Below, piece after piece: positions 28,354 through 36,957 of a stretch of DNA of 64,000 bases. The notes under the pieces are model-generated. The model ran no database searches, had not been told where the DNA came from, and was given only the letters and a program-made list of their open reading frames with translations. The translations under genes were made by a program, and so were the position numbers. The stretch is taken from the NCBI RefSeq assembly GCF_001548115.1, contig NZ_AP014821.1:124001-188000 (forward strand). The letters are read 5' to 3'. Position 1 is the stretch's first letter. Every line of letters begins with the position of its first letter. This stretch comes from Geminocystis sp. NIES-3709 (GTDB lineage Bacteria > Cyanobacteriota > Cyanobacteriia > Cyanobacteriales > Cyanobacteriaceae).

Positions 28354-29114
28354 TGATCAATTTTTCCAACTAGGTTATATAAGTCTTCCTCAGTAACATT
28401 GATATTGCTTAAAATATTCTCACTAAAATAAGACAATCTTTCTTGATCTAAATAAAGAAAATCTTGAGGATTAAAATAGACAAAATTATTATGATTTAAT
28501 TTTTCGACATATTTCCAAAAACGTTTCAGGATAAAGTAACAGAAGATTATAGGTAATTGTTTTTCTATTTTTTCAACTTCTGATGAATTATTAATTATGG
28601 TGTTAATTTCTAAAAAATATCCTTGACGATCTATAAAAATTAAACTACATTTAGGTTCATTTTGATCGAAAGAAATAAAAATATCTTGCCAACAATCCCA
28701 CTCAATAAATTGATATTTATTACGGTTTAAGTCATAGGAAATATCATCATTTTCTAAAATTAAACCTTGTCTAGTAAAAATTAAAAAAGTCTTAATAGTT
28801 TCAGTTTCTACTTTTTTATTTCCTAATTTTTGCCCTAATAATACTTCAAAATTAGAGCCAAAAAATAAGAGATCTTCATCTTCTTCCATAGACTCACTAA
28901 TTATACTTGCAACAGATATATTCTGATGATCTTTTGTCGTCACAAATGCAGAAATAGCGGAATTTTTTTCGTAATTTTCATGAATCTTAAATAAAGGGAT
29001 CAATTGTTCTATTTCTAATACCAACAAAAACTTAATTATCAAACTAGGACATTCGGATTGATGAGGAAAAATAGAAGTAAAAAGATTATGGTATTGAGAC
29101 TTAATCATTGTCAT
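28347..29114 (-). CDS. Unrecognised 255-residue protein
   Basis: 255 residues, acidic overall, with long alternating hydrophobic stretches (IIKFLLVLEIEQLIPLF, ISEEDLYNLVGK-like end). No catalytic or binding motif stands out; the SESMEEDEDLLFFGSN segment is strongly acidic. Composition suggests an intracellular, mainly beta or mixed protein. It is divergent from the methyltransferase at 29248. Stop codon TAA at 28347 falls inside the simple repeat tract. I assign no function; the codon pattern looks like a real gene. Confidence 0.6.
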   Translation of the reverse strand: MTMIKSQYHNLFTSIFPHQSECPSLIIKFLLVLEIEQLIPLFKIHENYEKNSAISAFVTTKDHQNISVASIISESMEEDEDLLFFGSNFEVLLGQKLGNKKVETETIKTFLIFTRQGLILENDDISYDLNRNKYQFIEWDCWQDIFISFDQNEPKCSLIFIDRQGYFLEINTIINNSSEVEKIEKQLPIIFCYFILKRFWKYVEKLNHNNFVYFNPQDFLYLDQERLSYFSENILSNINVTEEDLYNLVGKIDHY

Positions 29115-29247
29115 AACTGGTTTCCTTTAATAGTTTCTATCGGTTTATCCAGTTGGTTACTTGGATTTATGCAATCCATCGAAAAAAATATTTCGATCGA
29201 GAATTCTCTATCTATAATTAATGTGATATTCCCTCAAATTCCAAATC

Positions 29248-29892
29248 ATGTTACTACAACCACATCAAAGGACAAAATTAGACGACAGTGAAGATACTTT
29301 ATTTTATTCCTTTCCCCGTTTTGTCAATCATGTAGATGATCACTTTATTCGACAGTTAACCGAGTTATATCGACAACAGCTACAGCCAAATACGAAAATA
29401 TTAGATTTAATGAGTAGTTGGGTATCTCATTTACCACCAGAAATAGAATATAGTCATATAGAAGGTCATGGGATGAATGAGGAAGAATTAAAGAGAAATC
29501 CCCGTCTAAATCATTACTTTATCCAAAATTTGAATAAAAATCCTCAATTTCCTCTAGAAGATCAAGATTTTGATGGAGTTTTATGTGCCGTATCCGTACA
29601 ATATTTACAATATCCTGAAGCTGTATTTAGTGAAATTGCTAGAATTTTGAAACCCAATGGAGTCGCTATTTTTAGTTTTTCTAATCGAATGTTTTATCAA
29701 AAAGCTATTTCTGTATGGCGAGATGCTACCGATCGACAAAGACTACATTTAGTGAGATCTTATTTTCAATCTATTGCTGATTTTAATGAGGTGCAAATAG
29801 TGGCTACTCAACCAGAATTACCAGCTATTTTACAAATGTTAGGAATAGGTGGAAAAGATCCTTTTTATGCTGTTTTTGCCAGAAAAAAATAA
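29248..29892 (+). CDS. SAM-dependent methyltransferase (type 11)
   Basis: 214 residues. The usual motif I is replaced by a divergent ILDLMSSWVSHLP (about 52-64); the typical late motifs remain: DFDGVLCAVSVQYLQYP (motif II region) and EIARILKPNGVAIFSFSNRMF (post II/III). Such proteins methylate small molecules; the substrate is unknown. The 5' end overlaps a spurious frame, and I choose the ATG at 29248 because methyltransferase similarity begins soon after. pedR follows 101 bases later on the same strand. Moderate confidence in the enzymatic call because the glycine-rich motif is altered. Confidence 0.72.
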   Translation: MLLQPHQRTKLDDSEDTLFYSFPRFVNHVDDHFIRQLTELYRQQLQPNTKILDLMSSWVSHLPPEIEYSHIEGHGMNEEELKRNPRLNHYFIQNLNKNPQFPLEDQDFDGVLCAVSVQYLQYPEAVFSEIARILKPNGVAIFSFSNRMFYQKAISVWRDATDRQRLHLVRSYFQSIADFNEVQIVATQPELPAILQMLGIGGKDPFYAVFARKK

Positions 29893-29897
29893 TAAAA

Positions 29898-29980
29898 CCC
29901 GTAAAATAACCAAGATAATTTTTTTTCCCTGACATTTTTCGTTACAATTAAATTAAGACAACTATAGGCATATTTACGGG
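29898..29980. promoter_or_regulatory. Spaced inverted repeat CCCGTAAAATA ... TATTTACGGG upstream of pedR
   Basis: Half-sites at 29898-29908 and 29971-29980, 62 bases apart, differ by one A. They bracket the promoter region of the LuxR-type gene, the right arm 14 bases before its ATG. An operator for the regulator itself is possible. Confidence 0.4.
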
Positions 29981-29993
29981 GTAAAAAATACTT

Positions 29994-30260
29994 ATGAATA
30001 GTGGCAAAACATCAGAATCCACTACTCTTTCAGAAAGAGAATTAGAAATATTAGAATTAGTAGCAACAGGTTTAACTAATAATGATATTGCAGAAAAATT
30101 AGAAATTAGTAAAAGAACAGTTGATAATCATATTAGTAATATTTTAACAAAGACAAAAACCGATAATCGTGTGGAATTAGTTCGTTGGGCGTTACAATGG
30201 GGTAAAATTTGTCTTGACGAAGTTAATTGTTGTATCTTGCCGAATGTTGTCGATAAATAA
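29994..30260 (+). CDS. pedR: Small LuxR-type regulator, PedR-like
   Basis: 88 residues consisting almost only of a LuxR/GerE DNA-binding domain: LSERELEILELVATGLTNND, then IAEKLEISKRTVDNHISNIL. Such stand-alone cyanobacterial proteins of this length include PedR of Synechocystis, which controls photosynthetic gene expression in response to electron transport and thioredoxin. The C-terminus here has cysteines in KICLDEVNCC (Cys72, Cys78, Cys79), matching the idea of redox control through cysteine oxidation. No receiver domain is present. An inverted repeat lies in the promoter region. The PedR name is from length and cysteine placement, not from a search. Confidence 0.75.
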   Translation: MNSGKTSESTTLSERELEILELVATGLTNNDIAEKLEISKRTVDNHISNILTKTKTDNRVELVRWALQWGKICLDEVNCCILPNVVDK

Positions 30261-30290
30261 TCTTAAATAAATAGACTTTTTCAACATCTT

Positions 30291-31190
30291 TTATTTGATA
30301 AATTGATTGTTATTAATTATTTCCCAAACTTCTTCTAATAACGAAGAAGAATCGGGATTAAACCATTTAATTTTTTTATTAGCATTAAACCAAGTACGTT
30401 GTCTTTTAGCAAATTGTCGAGTATGGATCACAATTAATTCTTCTGCTTGATTTAAGTTAATTTCTCCCGTCAAATATTGCTTAATTTCTGCATATCCCAA
30501 AGTATTTAATAAGGGTAAATCTAGTCCATATTTTCTGATTAAATTTTCTGTTTCCCTTACTAAACCTTGTTCTATCATTATTTTTGTCCGTTGTTTAATT
30601 CTTTCCTCAATAGCATCTCGATCGCAGTGTAAACCGATGAGTAAAACAGGATATGAAGGTGGATTTTCTCCTTGTTGTTCGGAAATAGGCTTTCCCGTGA
30701 CATAATAAACTTCTAATGCCCTAATAGTTCTGATTTCATCATTAAAATGGATTTTTTCACAGGATTTGCTATCTATTTGTTGTAAAAAACTATATCTTTC
30801 TGGCTGACTGTAACTTTCTAACTGCGATCGTAATAACGAACAGGGTGCAACTCTAGGAATTTTTAAACCTTTAGTAATAGAATTGATATATAATCCTGTG
30901 CCTCCTACTAACAAAGGAATGGAGGATGTCGAATTAATGATAGTCTGTGCTTTTTCCTGATAATCTGCTAAGGTTAAAGTCTCTGTAGGGTGACAAATAT
31001 CAATCAAATAATGATGCACTAAATTTTGTTCTTCAATAGTAGGTTTTGCCGTGCCAATATCAAACTCTTGATAGACTTGACGAGAATCTGCACTAATAAT
31101 AAAAGTATTTAATCTCTGAGCTAATTTTAGTCCCAAAGAAGACTTACCACTAGCGGTTGCTCCACAAATAACGATTAAACCCTTTTTCAT
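30291..31190 (-). CDS. miaA: tRNA dimethylallyltransferase
   Basis: 299 residues from ATG 31190; an in-frame ATG nine codons upstream (31217) would add MVWLKVEYV, unlike the family start. The enzyme prenylates A37 of tRNAs reading UNN codons. P-loop GATASGKSSLG is near residue 10, followed by the family's ISADSRQVYQEFDIGTAKP block and the GTGLYINSITKG segment. C-terminal RQFAKRQRTWFNAN is the RxxxxRQRTWF-type tRNA contact. It is cytoplasmic. The gene converges with pedR and diverges from psaK. Identification is firm. Confidence 0.96.
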   Translation of the reverse strand: MKKGLIVICGATASGKSSLGLKLAQRLNTFIISADSRQVYQEFDIGTAKPTIEEQNLVHHYLIDICHPTETLTLADYQEKAQTIINSTSSIPLLVGGTGLYINSITKGLKIPRVAPCSLLRSQLESYSQPERYSFLQQIDSKSCEKIHFNDEIRTIRALEVYYVTGKPISEQQGENPPSYPVLLIGLHCDRDAIEERIKQRTKIMIEQGLVRETENLIRKYGLDLPLLNTLGYAEIKQYLTGEINLNQAEELIVIHTRQFAKRQRTWFNANKKIKWFNPDSSSLLEEVWEIINNNQFIK

Positions 31191-31340
31191 AACATATTCA
31201 ACCTTTAACCACACCATTGATCTTACTTATAATGTGATCAAACAGAGACAACTTTTAAATATTCCATTGACTGAAAGGAAGAATCTCCACTAAATTTTAC
31301 ATTTTTAATTCTGCATTCCGACGATCGTCTTGATCGAACT

Positions 31341-31356
31341 GTTACAAAAATTAACA
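31341..31356 (+). promoter_or_regulatory. HLR1-like RpaB-binding site upstream of psaK
   Basis: GTTACAAAAATTAACA, close to the high-light regulatory element consensus of two TTTACA-type hexamers four bases apart: the first is GTTACA, the second TTAACA with one mismatch. It lies 93 bases before the psaK ATG. PSI genes in Synechocystis are controlled by RpaB through such sites, so the position makes sense. An AT-rich -10-like TTTAAAATAA follows at about 31405. Confidence 0.55.
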
Positions 31357-31448
31357 AAAATGCAAAGTATTGCAACAAAATAGTAGTTTTTTTGCCCTGA
31401 GCTTTTAAAATAAATTTCTCAAATACATTTATTTAAGGAAAAAGTTTA

Positions 31449-31712
31449 ATGTTATTTCTCAATACTTTATTTGCTACTGTTCCTACCACTCTCGAATGGA
31501 GTCCCACCGTTGGTTTAACCATGATCATCTGTAACATTATTGCGATCGCTTTTGCTAAGTTTACTGTAAAATATCCTAGTGCTGATCCTCAATTACCTAG
31601 TGGTGAGTTTTTTGGTGGATTTGGATTGCCCGGATTATTAGCTACCACCAGTTTTGGACATTTATTGGGTGCAGGAGTTATTCTCGGATTATCTAACTTA
31701 GGCGCTTTATAA
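31449..31712 (+). CDS. psaK: Photosystem I subunit PsaK (subunit X)
   Basis: 87 residues, the usual size. PsaK is a peripheral PSI membrane subunit with two transmembrane helices, important at the edge facing antenna attachment. The first helix WSPTVGLTMIICNIIAIAFAK and the second GLPGLLATTSFGHLLGAG are present, separated by a polar loop (KYPSADPQLPSGEFFGG). The MLFLNTLFATVPTTLEWS N-terminus is normal. An HLR1-like element lies upstream. ycf37, a PSI assembly gene, is convergent 149 bases downstream, so PSI functions cluster here. Confidence 0.96.
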   Translation: MLFLNTLFATVPTTLEWSPTVGLTMIICNIIAIAFAKFTVKYPSADPQLPSGEFFGGFGLPGLLATTSFGHLLGAGVILGLSNLGAL

Positions 31713-31861
31713 GCTGAGAATTAAAAATTAACAATTAACAATTATTACCTAAGCTCAGACTTATCTAACTAGAATGTTGAGGGTAGGCAATAGGCAACAA
31801 ATAACAGTTTCATCAATTTTTACTAATATTAAACTATGCAAGTTAAATGGGTTTTAGCTTA

Positions 31862-32389
31862 TTAATTTTTCACTAATCTTTTTTCTAAAGATTCTACACG
31901 TTTGAGAGCGATCGAATTTTTAGGATCTAATTCTAAAGTTTGTTTATAAGATTCTAAGGCTTGAGGAACTAATAATTTTTTCTCATAAACATTTCCCAAA
32001 TTATTTAATGCGATCGTATATTCAGGATAAAGTTTAATTGCTTCCTTATAATTCTTGATTGCAATATCATATTGTTCTTGAGAAAAATAGGCAAAACCCA
32101 AAGCATTATACATTAAAGCCTTATTTTCTGGCTCGATTTTATTGTCTGCTTTTAGACCTCTTTGTAACAATTGTACCGCTTGAACAAATAGTTTTTTATC
32201 TAAATAAATACCAGCTAATTCATAATATTCTTGTGCAGTTCCTTTTTGATTTGTGAGCTTATTTTGTAATTTTGAAAAACGAGATTCTACCTTTCTAGTC
32301 TTAATTATTTGTCTTAATAAAACGATCGCTACAATACCTAATAGACCTAGTAAAATAGATATATAAACTACTGGAAGATTATCGTACAT
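31862..32389 (-). CDS. ycf37: PSI assembly TPR protein Ycf37
   Basis: 175 residues. One N-terminal membrane helix (VVYISILLGLLGIVAIVLL, 7-25) precedes TPR units: AQEYYELAGIYLDKKLFVQA, LMYNALGFAYFSQEQYDIAI and ALNNLGNVYEKKLLVPQALE. That topology and length are those of Ycf37, which helps assemble or stabilise PSI at the thylakoid. The gene lies convergent to psaK. The family call rests on length, the single helix plus three TPRs and the PSI context; a generic TPR protein is the alternative. Confidence 0.82.
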   Translation of the reverse strand: MYDNLPVVYISILLGLLGIVAIVLLRQIIKTRKVESRFSKLQNKLTNQKGTAQEYYELAGIYLDKKLFVQAVQLLQRGLKADNKIEPENKALMYNALGFAYFSQEQYDIAIKNYKEAIKLYPEYTIALNNLGNVYEKKLLVPQALESYKQTLELDPKNSIALKRVESLEKRLVKN

Positions 32390-32713
32390 AAATATAAAAC
32401 TTTTTCATAATTATTTTGATTATTATCTTATTTTATCATACTAAGGATCTTTCATTTTTTAGATCGATCGTTTTAATTTAATTGCTCTAATTATCCTTAT
32501 TTTAATGGTTTAGTTAAATCCTCTTTAGTTTTAATTTTTATGGTTAAAGTACTCATTCTTTTTTCCTTTTAGTGACAGTTCAATAAAAAAAGAGCAATTC
32601 TTAAATTTATTATCATAATAGAGTGATGGAAAATTTTTTTAAATCGATCGTTGAATAATACCCTTTTAGGAAATAATTATTAATATCAGATAAATTAATT
32701 TTTAGCAGTTTTA
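32390..32713. other. AT-rich divergent spacer, no genes
   Basis: 324 bases between ycf37 and the metallophosphoesterase, with CGATCG sites at about 32463 and 32643. The longest frame, 19 residues on the minus strand (32497-32556), is too short to support. Promoters for both neighbours presumably lie here. Confidence 0.45.
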
Positions 32714-33613
32714 ATGAGAAAAACAAGTATAAAAATAGCAGTAATTGGAGATGTCCACGAAAATTGGAATGATTATGATTCTGAAGCATTAGAATTTTTA
32801 GCCGTAGATTTAGCTTTATTTGTGGGAGATTTTGGTAATGAATCCATAAAAGTTGTCGAAAATATTGCTAATTTAACTATTCCTAAAGCTATTATTTTAG
32901 GTAATCATGACGCATGGTTTACCGCTACAGAATGGGGGAGAAAAAAATGTCCCTACGATCAAACTTTGGAAGATAGGGTACAAAAACAGTTAGACTTATT
33001 AGGCATAACTCATGTCGGTTATAGCAGTCTCGATTTTCCTCCTCTGGAATTATCCGTCGTCGGCAGTCGCCCTTTCACTTGGGGAGGTTCAAAATGGAAG
33101 TATTCTGACTTTTATCAGCACCGCTATGGAGTGAATAGTTTTGAGGAATCAACAGCAAAAATCGTCGATGGGGTGAGAAAAACCTCTTTTGATCATATCA
33201 TCTTCATCGGTCATAATGGCCCTTTCGGTTTAGGAAGTAATCCTGAAGATACCTGCGGTAGAGACTGGAATCCTCTCGGTGGCGATTATGGTGATCCTGA
33301 TTTTCAAAGTGCGATCGAAATTAGTCGTAATTTAGGAAAAAAAGTTTCTTTAGTCACTTTTGGACATATGCACCACGCTTTAAGACATACTAAAGAAAGA
33401 TTAAGAACGATCGTTAATCGTGATAAGCATGATACAATATATCTGAATGCGGCATCGACTCCTCGTATTCAAGAAATAAACGGCAAAAAAGTTCACAAAT
33501 TCTCTTTAGTTACCCTAAATCAAGAAAAAATTATGAAAATTAGCCTTATTTCCATCGATGAAACCATGAAAATTGTAGAAAATCAAATTATTCTAGAATC
33601 TCCAGACTTCTGA
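32714..33613 (+). CDS. Calcineurin-like metallophosphoesterase (TIGR04168-type)
   Basis: 299 residues with the two-metal phosphoesterase motifs in order: IGDVHENW (about 12-19), LFVGDFGNES, GNHDAWFTA, then IGHNGPFGLGS and FGHMHHALR toward the C-terminus. These give the usual metal ligands Asp, His, Asn and His. Length and motif variants (GDVHENW) match a cyanobacterial/plant group of calcineurin-like proteins of unknown substrate. No signal peptide is present, so it is cytoplasmic. It stands alone between ycf37 and a convergent pentapeptide gene. Confidence 0.88.
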   Translation: MRKTSIKIAVIGDVHENWNDYDSEALEFLAVDLALFVGDFGNESIKVVENIANLTIPKAIILGNHDAWFTATEWGRKKCPYDQTLEDRVQKQLDLLGITHVGYSSLDFPPLELSVVGSRPFTWGGSKWKYSDFYQHRYGVNSFEESTAKIVDGVRKTSFDHIIFIGHNGPFGLGSNPEDTCGRDWNPLGGDYGDPDFQSAIEISRNLGKKVSLVTFGHMHHALRHTKERLRTIVNRDKHDTIYLNAASTPRIQEINGKKVHKFSLVTLNQEKIMKISLISIDETMKIVENQIILESPDF

Positions 33614-33630
33614 TTTCAAACTCCTAATTA

Positions 33631-34233
33631 TTAATTGTCAAAAATTCCCTCTATACAAGTACCTTCTTTAAAAGTATGTTTTAAAGCATTAGGGTCGATC
33701 GTAGCACAAAGAAGATTCCCCCGACATAAATTCGCACCTTCTAAAATTGCACCAGTGAAATTAGCTTCTTCCATATCAGCTTGAGATAAATCTGCACCGC
33801 TTAAATTAGAATTACTTAAGTCTGCTTTCTGTAAACAAGCTCCCACTAAATTAACACCTCGTAAATCAGTACCTCGTAAATCAGCATCAGATAAATCTAA
33901 ATTAGTCAGAATTGCACCCCCTAAGAAAGCACCAGCAAAGCTAATATTTTCTACTTGTGCCGATAATAAGATAGCACCTCGTAAATCTGCACCTCGTAAA
34001 TCTGCACCTGTTAAATCTGCACCTGTCAAATCTGCACCCCTTAAATTACAACGTAAAATAGCTCCCTGTAACTTTGCACCAGTAAAATTAGTACCCATTA
34101 ATTGACTACCTGAAAAATCAGCTTTTTGTAAATTAGCACCTGAAAGATTGCATCCACTTAAATTGATGCCTTGTAAATCTTGAATCTCACCGTTGCGAAT
34201 TTGAGACAAATCACAGGTTATTAAGTTCGTCAT
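33631..34233 (-). CDS. Pentapeptide-repeat protein (nearly all repeats)
   Basis: 200 residues, of which about 15-190 are A(D/N)LxX pentapeptides: LSGCNLSGANLQKADFSGSQ, then LTGADLTGADLRGADLRGAI and the rest. The N-terminus is short (MTNLITCDLSQIRNGEIQDL). There is no membrane segment or signal peptide, so a cytoplasmic right-handed beta-helix is expected. Function is unknown; some such proteins mimic DNA or support membranes. It is convergent with the metallophosphoesterase. Confidence 0.92.
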   Translation of the reverse strand: MTNLITCDLSQIRNGEIQDLQGINLSGCNLSGANLQKADFSGSQLMGTNFTGAKLQGAILRCNLRGADLTGADLTGADLRGADLRGAILLSAQVENISFAGAFLGGAILTNLDLSDADLRGTDLRGVNLVGACLQKADLSNSNLSGADLSQADMEEANFTGAILEGANLCRGNLLCATIDPNALKHTFKEGTCIEGIFDN

Positions 34234-34431
34234 AGTAAGGATAAATATTGACTGATATAATTTTTGAATATGATTGATAATTATAAGTTAACTGTTCAAA
34301 AGTTAAGAGTTTTTTCCCTTGAAAATTTACATTTTTTGATGATTACCAAGTTTTTCAGAATAATCTAGTCTAGTGTCAATTAAAATTCAAAAGAGTGACT
34401 TTTCCATTCAAACTTTTATCCTCTTTTTACT

Positions 34432-35043
34432 TTATTCCCGATTTTCTTTAAGATAGTGTTTCAGAAATTCTTGTAAGTTACTTCTTTTTTTTATGCCTAA
34501 TGTTATTTCCCAGCAACCTTGTACATTTTCAGGGTTTTGCCACAAGTCAAGATGGGATATGGAAGGATTAGCATAAAAACTATTTGTTTCACCGCCCAAA
34601 TAACTTAGATGTGTAAAATAATCGTGACTGATACGATAACAAGGAAAATTAGCTATTAATGGTACTCCCCAACTATCAAAAGCGAATAAAGCCTTAACTT
34701 TTCCTCCATTTTTTTCCCATAAATTTCCAGCAATAATCGCACCAATTACTCCTGCACTAAATCCCATAAAAATAAGATCACAATCTATTAGTTTGTGCTG
34801 ATTTTCTTTGAGACATTTATAGATACTAAAGCCATTATAAGGAAGAGTTCGATCGACAGAATAAATTTTTTCGGAAGAATCGAGATTAAAAATAATAGTA
34901 TTTTCTTTACTAATATCTTTTGTTATAGTTGTTAAATAAGTAAAAAAATTGGTTGTTAAAGAAGAATCATGAAAACCTCCACAGATTATGTACAAACAAG
35001 ATAATAAAGACATTCTTAAATAAATATTTATAGGTAAAAACAA
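34432..35043 (-). CDS. Alpha/beta-hydrolase-like protein of unknown substrate
   Basis: 203 residues. A GFSAG nucleophile elbow (FMGFSAGVIGAIIAG, about 93-107) follows a hydrophobic strand, as in alpha/beta hydrolases, and a SHLDLW His near the C-terminal third could be the catalytic histidine. The Asp (LFAFDSWG) precedes it in order. An alternative start at MSLLSCL (ATG 35013) is ten codons downstream and avoids an odd N-terminal extension; I list the longer form. The lid region and fold length are short for the family. Esterase or thioesterase activity is possible but unproven. Confidence 0.6.
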   Translation of the reverse strand: MFLPINIYLRMSLLSCLYIICGGFHDSSLTTNFFTYLTTITKDISKENTIIFNLDSSEKIYSVDRTLPYNGFSIYKCLKENQHKLIDCDLIFMGFSAGVIGAIIAGNLWEKNGGKVKALFAFDSWGVPLIANFPCYRISHDYFTHLSYLGGETNSFYANPSISHLDLWQNPENVQGCWEITLGIKKRSNLQEFLKHYLKENRE

Positions 35044-35123
35044 CGTATTATGTTAATTTTGTAAAATCAGTTTTGATAAATTTTAAGTCAATTCTTATTA
35101 CTATTTCCTATCTCCTGTCTTCA

Positions 35124-36218
35124 TCAATAATTAGATTCTTCTTGATAATATAAGATAGATAAATCATCATTAAACCATATATATAAATCTAAATTAACGG
35201 GAATAACAACTTTTCCTTTTGAGCCTTCCTCTGTATTAAAATAAGATTTTTTGATTCCCGATAAAATATAACTACATTGACCATTATCTATCAATCTTTT
35301 TTTGAAAATTTCTGCTTCTTCAGGAGACAAAACTTTACTTATTTTTCCATCCACTGAACGATAACCACCGCCACCATAATCATCAATTTTTATATCTATA
35401 TCTCTAATAGATGACGAAACATTTGCAGAACTTAAGTTACAATCAAAACTAAAAATTCCTGATGAAGCATCATATTTAATATTCTTAATTGGTCTCTTAT
35501 AATAATAAATATTAGATGTTAAACTTTTCAAACACTCTAAGTATTTTTCTTTATTATTCATGAAACTTTCACATTTTTTTTCATCTTTTAAACCATTATT
35601 ATAAATACTATTACCATTTTGATATGGAAAACTATTTAATTCTAATCCAGTAATTTTATACTTTAATTCTGTACTTTTTCTGGAGATAATAAAGTTATAT
35701 AAAGCATAAGAACCAAGAATTACTGTACAACAGCTTAGAAATATTAATCTTGGTTTATTAATCTTTTTATCTGTACCAAAAAGTTTTTTGAAGTTTAGTT
35801 TTTTATTTTTTTTAGTTTGTTCTTGAAGTGCAATATTATATTTTTCTATTTCTTCTTCGGAATATTTAGTTTTTTGAGTTTTTTCCAAGCCTTCATATAT
35901 TAACTTAAATCTTCTAAATGTTAAATGTATATCTTCTGAGGGCATTGCAACAGTAAAAAATTCTTCATCCTGTAAAACAATTTTTACTTTTTGTTGTTCG
36001 ATCGTTATTTCTTTAATAACATTTCTAATATCTAATAATGGTATATAATAGGAATCCTTGATTTTCTTTTTCATAAAAATCCCTTCATAACCTTCTTTTA
36101 TACATAAAAAATAGATATTTTTGGTATCAAACTGAACCACATCTTGAATTTTTTCTGTACAAGACTCCAATATAATTTCCTTTATTTCTTCATCAGTAAA
36201 AAAATCAGTTTCAATCAT
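35124..36218 (-). CDS. Unrecognised membrane-anchored protein, 364 residues
   Basis: 364 residues with a clear two-part design. The N-terminal ~165 residues are a soluble charged domain (possibly PH-like, from the IVLQDEEFFTVAMPSEDIHL segment). One hydrophobic segment (LIFLSCCTVILGSYALYNFI) follows at about 160-179. The C-terminal ~180 residues, probably outside the membrane, contain four cysteines (in KKCESF, YLECLK, FDCNLS, GQCSYI) that could pair. No family is recognised. The sequence is Lys/Asn/Ile-rich even for this genome. The gene is followed by the 203-residue hydrolase-like gene but their frames are unrelated, with an 80-bp gap. Confidence 0.65.
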   Translation of the reverse strand: MIETDFFTDEEIKEIILESCTEKIQDVVQFDTKNIYFLCIKEGYEGIFMKKKIKDSYYIPLLDIRNVIKEITIEQQKVKIVLQDEEFFTVAMPSEDIHLTFRRFKLIYEGLEKTQKTKYSEEEIEKYNIALQEQTKKNKKLNFKKLFGTDKKINKPRLIFLSCCTVILGSYALYNFIISRKSTELKYKITGLELNSFPYQNGNSIYNNGLKDEKKCESFMNNKEKYLECLKSLTSNIYYYKRPIKNIKYDASSGIFSFDCNLSSANVSSSIRDIDIKIDDYGGGGYRSVDGKISKVLSPEEAEIFKKRLIDNGQCSYILSGIKKSYFNTEEGSKGKVVIPVNLDLYIWFNDDLSILYYQEESNY

Positions 36219-36445
36219 AAATTGTAAGGTAATAAACTAATAAAAGATATAATATATTTACTTTTAAATAAAAAGAAATAAAAAAGTTTTATTTCCCTAA
36301 GTTTAATTAATAACTGAGAAAATAGAAGAATGTAATTTGTTAATAAATACTAGATATTTATTAGATTCCGAAATTAAATTTTTATATGTTATAATGTTTC
36401 CCATAAAACAGAGAAATTATATCAATTCACAAAGAGGAATTAATT

Positions 36446-36949
36446 ATGATACTCAATCTGCGTCGCAAACTTCTCTACAGTCTAGCACTCATTCTAAAAA
36501 AAGAAACAAAAGGTTTTACCTTAATTGAGTTGACGGTGGTTTTTTTATTCACATCTACCCTTGTTGCCGTTGCTATTCCTACTTTTCTCGATCAAGTTGG
36601 TAAAGCAAGAGAAAGTGAAACAAAACTGATAATGGGTACGATCGCACGTCAACAACAAGTTTTCCATGTTGAAAAAAAGACATTTGCCTCTAACCTTAAT
36701 CTTTTAGACATTGATTTTCGTCAACAATATCATGTGATAACTGTTCCCACGGCTGATCAAAATATAGTTAAACATCAAGTAATTGCGATTAATCCCACTG
36801 ATGACGTTAGAAATTATGCCGTAGGAGTTTATTTTAATAATGGATTGTTTGATATTGCTGTTTGTCAGTCGGCTGTAGTTAATGTTCCAGTTGATGTCGG
36901 AGATACACCCGCAAGTAATTGTACTAATAATGGAGTAAGAATTCAGTAA
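36446..36949 (+). CDS. Type IV pilin-like protein
   Basis: 167 residues with a class III signal peptide. The prepilin peptidase site is at Gly23/Phe24 in ETKGFTLIELTVV, with Glu at mature position +5, and a hydrophobic helix continues (VVFLFTSTLVAVAIPTFL). The rest is a soluble globular domain with two cysteines near the end (CQSAVVN, SNCTNNG) like the pilin D-region disulfide. After cleavage it would assemble in the pilus or a minor pilin complex. The leader is longer (22 residues) than typical. Its exact class (major or minor) is unknown. Confidence 0.9.
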   Translation: MILNLRRKLLYSLALILKKETKGFTLIELTVVFLFTSTLVAVAIPTFLDQVGKARESETKLIMGTIARQQQVFHVEKKTFASNLNLLDIDFRQQYHVITVPTADQNIVKHQVIAINPTDDVRNYAVGVYFNNGLFDIAVCQSAVVNVPVDVGDTPASNCTNNGVRIQ

Positions 36950-36957
36950 TTTAACTG

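Noticed and set aside
29058-29291. 77-codon frame overlapping the 5' end of the methyltransferase
   Set aside because: It overlaps both the minus-strand 255-residue gene and the methyltransferase start, and its translation has no protein-like pattern.
32497-32556. 19-residue minus-strand frame MSTLTIKIKTKEDLTKPLK
   Set aside because: Too short; a ribosome binding site alone is not enough support, although it may be an antitoxin stub.
36337-36528. 63-codon frame overlapping the pilin start
   Set aside because: Out of frame with the pilin and lacking a ribosome binding site; a chance frame.
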